Shown here one piece after another: positions 7,740 to 13,221 of a stretch of 15,930 nt of DNA. The stretch's first letter is position 1. The number at the start of each line of letters is the position of its first letter. The translations under genes were made by a program, and so were the position numbers. The stretch covers positions 1 to 15,930 of the forward strand of contig DIFG01000090.1 in assembly GCA_002419025.1 (NCBI GenBank), in the 5' to 3' direction. The notes beneath the pieces are model-generated. The model ran no database searches. It was given only the letters and a program-made list of their open reading frames with translations, and was not told the origin of the DNA. This stretch comes from Deltaproteobacteria bacterium UBA5754. GTDB taxonomy: Bacteria > Desulfobacterota > Dissulfuribacteria > Dissulfuribacterales > UBA5754.

Positions 7740-8081
7740 ATGCAGAAAAGGATGAAAAAAATTCTTCTTTACGGCTTTTGTATCTGGATGACCTGTATCC
7801 ATATTCCTTCCTTGAGTCTGGCGGCTCTTGTCGTTGAATCCGAGGTTGTATCAGGAAACATCGCACAAAAATATGTAGACCGATCCATCAAACTTGATAA
7901 CGGGGGAATATACCATCCATCTCGGGAGGAATTGGTCATCGATCTGCCGGCCGGATCTCCCGTTACCCTCCGGTATTATGTTGATGGGTCAGAGAGAAAT
8001 ATCTTTTTTGAGTTCGCTCCGGGCTTGGACTCACTAAAAAATTTTACGCCAGATATCAAGAAAGATAAGAGTCCGAAATAA
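7740..8081 (+). CDS. Small secreted protein of unknown function downstream of pilY1
   Basis: A 113-residue protein I do not recognise. It opens MQKRMKKILLYGFCIWMTC and continues to SLSLAA, a convincing Sec signal peptide cut near residue 28. The mature part (about 85 residues) is predicted to be beta-rich (ALVVESEVVSGNIAQKYV, ELVIDLPAGSPVTLRYYVDG, NIFFEFAPG) with a charged tail DIKKDKSPK. It has no transmembrane helix after the signal and only Cys residues within the signal. GAGG at 7725-7728 is about 11 bases from the ATG. It lies 84 bases after pilY1 on the same strand with no evident terminator, so it is likely the last gene of the pilus operon. A periplasmic or surface partner of PilY1 is a guess from position. 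It is AT-rich, like the two ends of pilY1. Confidence 0.7.
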   Translation: MQKRMKKILLYGFCIWMTCIHIPSLSLAALVVESEVVSGNIAQKYVDRSIKLDNGGIYHPSREELVIDLPAGSPVTLRYYVDGSERNIFFEFAPGLDSLKNFTPDIKKDKSPK

Positions 8082-8389
8082 AAGGGCGAGATGAAAGGCC
8101 TGGATTGGCATGGCAAGAATGTCCGATCTCAAGGAGATACGCATTGCAGCACCTTGAAAAATAGGGACTTTTTTGCCCATTGTTGCGTCGTATAGGCCAA
8201 GGATGCGGCGCGCAAATCATTAAGGCTGTACAGCCGATTTGCACTGCCGGAGGCATCCCCGAAGGGGCGGCGTCCATGGACGCACGCCATGCACGCAGCA
8301 AATCGGGGTTTTCAGTGGCATCATGTGACAGATCTTGGCATTATATAAGGCAGTATGTACCTGCACCTGAAACGGACGCGCATCAAGAC
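8082..8389. other. Non-coding leader before the sulfurylase gene
   Basis: No convincing gene. It contains ATCTC-aag-GAGAT (8125-8137), a T-rich GGGACTTTTTTGCCC string near 8164-8178, and the palindromic block described at 8208-8306. The frame of the following gene is open through part of this stretch (in-frame ATGs at 8180 and 8276), but the encoded residues cross the palindromes and do not resemble the family N-terminus. The segment after 8306 is AT-richer and may carry the promoter; a TATATAA string lies at about 8341-8347 but I see no well-spaced -35. Confidence 0.5.
8208..8306. repeat. Palindromic block with alternative, mutually exclusive hairpins
   Basis: Three copies of one 7-mer occur in alternating orientation: GCAAATC (8212-8218), GATTTGC (8236-8242) and GCAAATC (8298-8304). 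The middle copy can pair with either neighbour. The left pairing encloses the perfect 12-base palindrome GGCTGTACAGCC (8224-8235). The right pairing, CCGATTTGC/GCAAATCGG (8234-8242 with 8298-8306), encloses CCCC-gaa-GGGG (8257-8267) and GCGTCCATGGACGC (8270-8283). The structures are read directly from the sequence. It may be an insertion-type repeat, a structured leader RNA, or both. Confidence 0.6.
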
Positions 8390-10120
8390 ATGGTGAGCAC
8401 AGTTCACGGTCTTCCCTTGCCCCACGGGGGTGTGCTTCGCGACCTTCTCGCCTCCCCTGACAAGGCGTTGAAACTCCGGGAGAAATCGGTCGCATATCCG
8501 TCCATCGACCTCGACGCCCGTCAGGTCTTGGACCTGGAACTTCTCATGAACGGTGGATTCTCCCCGCTCGGCGGCTACATGGGAAGGGCCGACTACGAGA
8601 GTGTCCTCGAAGGGATGCGCCTTGCCGATGGCACCCTCTGGCCCCTCCCCGTGGTCCTTGCTGTGTCAGAGAAAACGGCGGAACGTCTCGCCCCGGGCAC
8701 ACGGGCCGCGCTTCGGGACCCAGAGGGCTTCATGCTTGCGGTCATCGACGTGGAGGAGATCTGGAAACCGGATAGAAAACTCGAGGCCCGCAAGCTCTAT
8801 TCGACAGACGAGCTCTCGCACCCTGGGGTCGCCCGCATCCTGGAGGATGAAGGGCCTGTCCTCGTCTCCGGCCCGGTCACCGGTCTCTCCCTTCCTCTGC
8901 ACTTCGACTATCGGACCCTGCGCCTCACACCGGCAGAGCTCAGGGCCTTTTTCCACCGGGCTGGCTGGTCTCAGGTCCTCGCCATCTCCACCCGCAAGAT
9001 CCTTCACCAGGGCATCAGGGCCTTTCTCACAGCGCTTGCCGAGAAACACCGCCTGAACATCCTTCTTCACCCTGTGGCCGGAGACACTGGCCCCGGCGAC
9101 ATCGACCACTTCGCCCGGGTCCGGTGCCATGAAGCATTTGTCCACACCCTGCCCGAGGGTCTTGCGCACATGAACATCCTCCCCTACTCCATGCGCCTCG
9201 CTGGACCTCGGGAGGCCATCCAGCTCGCCATCATCCACAAAAACTACGGCTGCACCCACATGGTGGTGGAACCGAACCACGCGGATCCCTTCACCGCCGT
9301 GGACCGGAGCCCCTACTATCCCCGGCTCGCCGCCCGTGAACTCTGCGAGAGGCTTGAAAAGGAATGCGGCGTTGCCATGACGCCCTTGCCCCCTTTCGCA
9401 TATCTCGAGGACCGAAACGAATACATGCCCGAGGATCTGACCGGAGACGCCCCCTTTCCGCGCCGCCTCTCCACCAGCGAACTCCGAATACGCCTCGAAC
9501 AAGGGCACGACATCCCCCCCTGGTATGTCCACCCGGATGTCCTGGCCGAGGTCAGGCGGGCCTATCCATCCCGAAGCCGACAGGGATTCACGGTCTTCTT
9601 CACCGGGCTCTCGGGGGCTGGCAAATCCACCCTTGCCCGCATCCTCCAGACCAAGTTCCTGGAAATGGGAGACCGGCCCGTTACCCTCCTTGACGGAGAC
9701 ATCGTCAGGAGAAACCTCTCGAGCGAACTCGGATTTTCCAGGGAACACCGGCACCTGAACGTCCTCAGGATCGGATTTGTCGCAAGCGAAATCACAAAAA
9801 ACGGCGGGATCGCCATCTGTGCCCCTATCGCCCCTTATGAAAAAAGCCGCCGCCAGAACCGGGAAAACATCTCCCGCTACGGGGGCTACATCGAGGTCTA
9901 TCTCTCCACTCCCCTTTCCGTCTGCATGGATAGGGACAGAAAGGGCCTCTACGCCAAGGCCAAGGCCGGAATCCTCAAGGGGGTCACGGGCATCGAGGAC
10001 CCATATGAGCCCCCCCAGAACCCGGACCTCATCATCGACACATCCTTGACCAGCCCGGAGGAAGCGGCCAGAGAGATACTTTTTCATCTAAAGAGCCGGG
10101 GCTATATCCAGCGCCTGTGA
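8390..10120 (+). CDS. Fused sulfate adenylyltransferase-like / adenylylsulfate kinase
   Basis: A 576-residue fusion. ATP sulfurylase (about residues 1-390) makes APS from sulfate and ATP; APS kinase (about 400-575) phosphorylates APS to PAPS. The N-terminus matches the fused bacterial family (PPHGG-like LPHGGVLRDLLA, then LELLMNGGFSPLGGYMGRAD). The kinase half is complete: P-loop GLSGAGKST (406-414), LLDGDIVRRNL, GLYAKAKAGILKGVTGIEDP. The sulfurylase half is degenerate. The usual QTRNPLHRAH reads STRKILHQGI (200-209), losing Gln, Asn, Pro and the second His, and the usual GRDHAG reads EPNHAD (294-299). So the kinase is likely active and the sulfurylase doubtful. The start at 8390 is by family alignment; no clear ribosome site is seen, and GTG at 8393 is an alternative. 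The stop overlaps the 10-bp repeat bounding the next element. Confidence 0.88.
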   Translation: MVSTVHGLPLPHGGVLRDLLASPDKALKLREKSVAYPSIDLDARQVLDLELLMNGGFSPLGGYMGRADYESVLEGMRLADGTLWPLPVVLAVSEKTAERLAPGTRAALRDPEGFMLAVIDVEEIWKPDRKLEARKLYSTDELSHPGVARILEDEGPVLVSGPVTGLSLPLHFDYRTLRLTPAELRAFFHRAGWSQVLAISTRKILHQGIRAFLTALAEKHRLNILLHPVAGDTGPGDIDHFARVRCHEAFVHTLPEGLAHMNILPYSMRLAGPREAIQLAIIHKNYGCTHMVVEPNHADPFTAVDRSPYYPRLAARELCERLEKECGVAMTPLPPFAYLEDRNEYMPEDLTGDAPFPRRLSTSELRIRLEQGHDIPPWYVHPDVLAEVRRAYPSRSRQGFTVFFTGLSGAGKSTLARILQTKFLEMGDRPVTLLDGDIVRRNLSSELGFSREHRHLNVLRIGFVASEITKNGGIAICAPIAPYEKSRRQNRENISRYGGYIEVYLSTPLSVCMDRDRKGLYAKAKAGILKGVTGIEDPYEPPQNPDLIIDTSLTSPEEAAREILFHLKSRGYIQRL

Positions 10121-10321
10121 CCGGAAGCCAGGGATCCGTCAAGGTCAAAATTCTAAATCCTTGGGCCGATGGTCGGGGTATTTGTTCCGTGCGGCAAATA
10201 GCCCCCGTCCATGGGGGCAGATTAGCCGACGGCGCCCGTCCATGGGCGCCTCCATCCACAAACACCCCGACCGTCAGCCCACAGAACCCTTGCTGACTTT
10301 GACGGAGCATGGACCGGAAGC
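10119..10321. mobile_element. MITE-like palindromic element with flanking 10-bp direct repeats
   Basis: GACCGGAAGC occurs exactly at 10119-10128 and 10312-10321. Between them lies a 183-base non-coding segment with imperfect terminal inverted repeats: GATCCGTCAAGGTCA (10133-10147) against the complement of TGACTTTGACGGAGC (10294-10308), 13 of 15 matching. An inner arm pair (about 10162-10185 with 10259-10282) matches at 21 of 24. The centre holds two hairpins. It encodes no protein. The left repeat includes the last two bases of the upstream stop codon. The layout fits a small non-autonomous transposable element with a target duplication. The transposase family is unknown. Confidence 0.6.
10201..10250. 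repeat. Pair of hairpins sharing a GTCCAT loop
   Basis: GCCCCC-GTCCAT-GGGGGC (10201-10218) and GGCGCCC-GTCCAT-GGGCGCC (10231-10250) have perfect stems around the identical hexamer. An outer GGCAAAT/ATTAGCC arm (10193-10199 with 10221-10227, 6 of 7 pairing) encloses the first. They form the core of the palindromic element and could also act as the transcription end for the upstream gene, although no T-run follows. Confidence 0.65.
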
Positions 10322-10330
10322 GGCATGTTA

Positions 10331-10359
10331 TTGACAGCCCCGCGCGCTCCCAGTAGTTT
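10331..10359 (+). promoter_or_regulatory. Probable sigma-70 promoter for the tRNA-Ser pair
   Basis: Consensus -35 TTGACA (10331-10336), a 17-base spacer, then TAGTTT (10354-10359) as a weak -10. Transcription would start about 30 bases before the first tRNA. The -35 lies only 9 bases after the right direct repeat of the palindromic element. Confidence 0.55.
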
Positions 10360-10393
10360 TCGAGACGCCTTTTTTAACGGCCCCGTAAACGCG

Positions 10394-10481
10394 GGAGGGA
10401 TGGCCGAGTGGTTTAAGGCGGCGGTCTTGAAAACCGTTGTGCCGCAAGGCACCGTGGGTTCGAATCCTACTCCCTCCGCCA
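10394..10481 (+). tRNA. tRNA-Ser (anticodon UGA)
   Basis: Acceptor arms GGAGGGA (10394-10400) and TCCCTCC (10471-10477) pair fully; discriminator G at 10478 and encoded CCA at 10479-10481. The anticodon loop CTTGAAA gives TGA at 10428-10430. The long variable arm GTGCC-gcaa-GGCAC is characteristic of serine tRNA. The T arm contains TTCGAAT. It reads UCA and, by wobble, other UCN codons. Confidence 0.96.
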
Positions 10482-10489
10482 TACACCCC

Positions 10490-10583
<94 letters not shown>

Positions 10584-10598
10584 TTCCTCTATTTTCCC

Positions 10599-10628
10599 TT
10601 GACAATAAGGAACGTGCCCGGTTAGAAG
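10599..10628 (+). promoter_or_regulatory. Possible promoter for metK-ahcY
   Basis: Consensus -35 TTGACA (10599-10604) followed after 18 bases by TAGAAG (10623-10628, four of six consensus bases). It lies between the second tRNA and metK. No SAM-sensing riboswitch is recognisable in the 121 bases between tRNA and metK. Confidence 0.45.
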
Positions 10629-10702
10629 AACAGTTCTGCGTCGTGCGGCGCGATCGCGAATTGCCTGCCAATTCCACTTTCCGAACAGGGAGGAAACCAA
10701 TC

Positions 10703-11857
10703 ATGATGCCCAATTTCCTCTTCACCTCCGAGTCTGTCACTGAAGGCCACCCCGACAAGGTGGCCGACCAGATATCGGACGCCATACTCGACTCCATCAT
10801 AGAAAAGGACCCATACGCCCGGGTTGCGTGCGAAACCCTCGTCACCACCGGTCTTGCCCTCATCGCAGGCGAAATCACTACGAATTGCTACGTGGACATG
10901 CCTCAGGTCGTGCGCGGCACGATCAAGGAGATCGGCTACACGGACGCGAGCATGGGCTTTGACTGGCAGACATGCGCGGTCATCACGAGCATCGACAAGC
11001 AGTCCCCGGACATCGCCATGGGCGTGGACAGGGACGGAGACATCGGCGCCGGGGACCAGGGGCTCATGTTCGGCTATGCGTCGGACGAGACCCCTGACTA
11101 CATGCCCATGCCCATCTGGTATGCGCACAAGCTCGCCCAGCGCCTGGCCGAGGTCCGCAAAAAGGGCATACTCCCCTTTCTGAGGCCCGACGGAAAGACC
11201 CAGGTCACCATCCGGTATGAAAATCACCGGCCCGTCGATGCCACATCCATCGTGGTCGCAGCCCAGCACTCGCCCGAGGTGGGCCAAAAGGAGGTCAGGG
11301 AGGCGGTGATCGAGGAGGTCATCAAAAAGACCCTCGCCCCTGAACATCTTACGAAAAATACCGAATTCTTCATCAACAGCACGGGGAGATTCGTCGTCGG
11401 AGGTCCGCTTGGGGACTGCGGCATGACCGGGCGCAAGATCATCGTGGACACCTACGGAGGTCGCGGCCACCATGGAGGAGGCGCCTTTTCCGGCAAGGAC
11501 CCGACCAAGGTGGACCGCTCACCTTCCTATATGGCCAGATATGTGGCCAAAAACATCGTGGCTGCGGGGCTGGCCCGGGAATGCGAGGTGCAGGTGGCCT
11601 ATGCCATCGGCATCACCCATCCCCTTGCCATCAACGTGAGGACCTATGGGACCGAACAGATCTCACAAGACCGCATTGTCGAACTCATCCAGAAGAACTT
11701 CAGCTTCAAGCCCAGGGATATCATCAACTATCTCCATCTCAGACGGCCCATCTTCAAGAAGACCGCCGCATATGGCCACTTCGGACGCCCGGATCCCGAA
11801 TTCACGTGGGAAAGGATGGACATGGTGGAGACACTCAAGGATCAGGCAGGCCTTTAA
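10703..11857 (+). CDS. metK: S-adenosylmethionine synthetase
   Basis: A 384-residue cytoplasmic enzyme making S-adenosylmethionine from methionine and ATP, of normal family length. Signatures are present: GHPDK (15-19) near the N-terminus for ATP binding, GAGDQGLMFGYA (from residue 115), and the glycine-rich GGRGHHGGGAFSGKDPTKVD (from residue 252). The start at 10703 is supported by GGAGG 9 bases upstream; a second ATG directly follows at 10706. The frame is open further upstream but passes through tRNA sequence. Seventeen bases after its stop comes ahcY, so the two form a small operon covering the production of SAM and the removal of the SAH by-product. No missing key residue is seen. Confidence 0.97.
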   Translation: MMPNFLFTSESVTEGHPDKVADQISDAILDSIIEKDPYARVACETLVTTGLALIAGEITTNCYVDMPQVVRGTIKEIGYTDASMGFDWQTCAVITSIDKQSPDIAMGVDRDGDIGAGDQGLMFGYASDETPDYMPMPIWYAHKLAQRLAEVRKKGILPFLRPDGKTQVTIRYENHRPVDATSIVVAAQHSPEVGQKEVREAVIEEVIKKTLAPEHLTKNTEFFINSTGRFVVGGPLGDCGMTGRKIIVDTYGGRGHHGGGAFSGKDPTKVDRSPSYMARYVAKNIVAAGLARECEVQVAYAIGITHPLAINVRTYGTEQISQDRIVELIQKNFSFKPRDIINYLHLRRPIFKKTAAYGHFGRPDPEFTWERMDMVETLKDQAGL

Positions 11858-11874
11858 TAGTAGGGAGGAAAATC

Positions 11875-13131
11875 ATGAACTATCACGTAAAGGACACGGG
11901 GCTTGCCGAGGCTGGACGCCTCCGCATCGAATGGGCGCGGATGAGCATGCCCGTCCTGAACAAAATCCAGGAACGTTTCTCACAAGAACGCCCCCTCGAG
12001 GGGATCCGCCTCGGCGCGTGCCTCCATGTCACCACCGAGACTGGTGCGCTCGTCCAGACCCTGAAGGCAGGCGGGGCAGAGGTCTTCCTGTGCGCGTCCA
12101 ACCCCTTGAGCACCCAGGATGATGTCGCCGCTTCCCTCGTCGTAAATGATTCCGTCCCGGTCTTCGCCATCAAGGGCGAGGATCACGACACCTATTATTC
12201 ACACCTCCGCTCGGTCCTCGACGCCCGGCCCCACATCACCATGGACGACGGAGCAGATCTCGTCTCCACCCTTCATACGGAACGAAAGGACCTCATCGAG
12301 GACGTCTTGGCCGGTACCGAAGAGACGACGACCGGAGTGATCCGGCTTCGGGCCATGGCCAAGGACGGTGTCCTTCGCTATCCCATCATCGCAGTAAACG
12401 ATGCGGACACGAAACATCTCTTCGACAACCGCTATGGGACAGGACAATCCACCATAGACGGCATCGTCCGTGCCACGAACCGGCTCATCGCTGGGAGCGT
12501 CTTCGTAGTGATCGGCTACGGCTGGTGCGGCAAGGGAGTCTCCATGCGGGCCAAGGGATTCGGAGCCCGGATCATCGTCTGCGAGACCGATCCCCTGAAG
12601 GCCCTCGAGGCGGTCATGGACGGATATGACGTCATGCCCATTCGCAGGGCGGCCCCCATCGGGGACTTTTTCTGCACGGTCACCGGAGACATCCACGTCA
12701 TCCGCGAGGAACACTTCCTAGCCATGAAGGACGGGGCCATCGTTTCCAATTCCGGGCACTTCAACGTGGAACTCGACCTGGACTCCTTGGCAAAGATCAC
12801 GAAGATCAAGCGGACCATACGTCCGTTTGTGGAGGAACACCTTCTCACCAACGGTCGAAGGGTCTATGTCCTTGGTGAGGGGCGCCTCATCAATCTTGCC
12901 GCAGCCGAGGGGCATCCATCGAGCGTCATGGACATGAGTTTCGCCAACCAGGCCCTTTGCGCAGAGTATATGGCAAAGCAAGGCCGGGGGCTGGCCAGGG
13001 ATGTCCATGGCGTCCCCAAGGAGATCGACCGGGAGATCGCCCGCTTGAAGATTGAAAGCATGGGGATCGAGATAGATCGCCTCACGGCGGAACAGGAGAG
13101 GTATCTGACGAGTTGGGAGATGGGCACCTAA
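11875..13131 (+). CDS. ahcY: S-adenosylhomocysteine hydrolase, short form
   Basis: A 418-residue NAD-dependent enzyme splitting S-adenosylhomocysteine to adenosine and homocysteine, which relieves product inhibition of methyltransferases. Visible signatures: HVTTETGALVQTLKAGGAEV near the N-terminus, SNPLSTQDD, the substrate/NAD region DADTKHLFDNRYGTGQS, Rossmann loop GYGWCGKG (214-221), and SNSGHFNVELD. It is the shorter type that lacks the roughly 40-residue insertion of the eukaryotic and proteobacterial long form, as found in archaea, Thermotoga and several other bacteria. GGGAGG lies about 8 bases before the ATG. It is the second gene after metK. Confidence 0.97.
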   Translation: MNYHVKDTGLAEAGRLRIEWARMSMPVLNKIQERFSQERPLEGIRLGACLHVTTETGALVQTLKAGGAEVFLCASNPLSTQDDVAASLVVNDSVPVFAIKGEDHDTYYSHLRSVLDARPHITMDDGADLVSTLHTERKDLIEDVLAGTEETTTGVIRLRAMAKDGVLRYPIIAVNDADTKHLFDNRYGTGQSTIDGIVRATNRLIAGSVFVVIGYGWCGKGVSMRAKGFGARIIVCETDPLKALEAVMDGYDVMPIRRAAPIGDFFCTVTGDIHVIREEHFLAMKDGAIVSNSGHFNVELDLDSLAKITKIKRTIRPFVEEHLLTNGRRVYVLGEGRLINLAAAEGHPSSVMDMSFANQALCAEYMAKQGRGLARDVHGVPKEIDREIARLKIESMGIEIDRLTAEQERYLTSWEMGT

Positions 13132-13160
13132 AGGTTCAGCAAGCCCGATACCTAAATAGT

Positions 13161-13196
13161 GAAGGCGCCGGCGGAACAACGACCGCAGGCGCCTTC
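13161..13196. terminator. Bidirectional terminator-like hairpin between ahcY and ppsA
   Basis: Perfect 9-bp stem GAAGGCGCC (13161-13169) / GGCGCCTTC (13188-13196), extended after one mismatch by GCGG/CCGC, with an 8-base loop. It lies midway between the convergent ahcY stop (13131) and ppsA stop (13222). T-runs are short on both sides (ATTT on the plus strand), so termination strength is uncertain. Confidence 0.7.
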
Positions 13197-13221
13197 GTCA
13201 TTTCATTCGGTTGAAGGCCAT

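Noticed and set aside
8091..8195. 34-codon frame after the small secreted protein
   Set aside because: Weak ribosome site, very short, no recognisable character, and it crosses the T-rich repeat-like string.
8180..8389. N-terminal extension of the sulfurylase/kinase from ATG 8180 or 8276
   Set aside because: The added residues are read through palindromes and do not resemble the family N-terminus, which begins at about 8390 (MVSTVHGLPLPHGGVL).
8666..10087. 473-codon open frame on the minus strand opposite the sulfurylase/kinase
   Set aside because: Antisense shadow of a recognisable enzyme; no ribosome site and no known motif.
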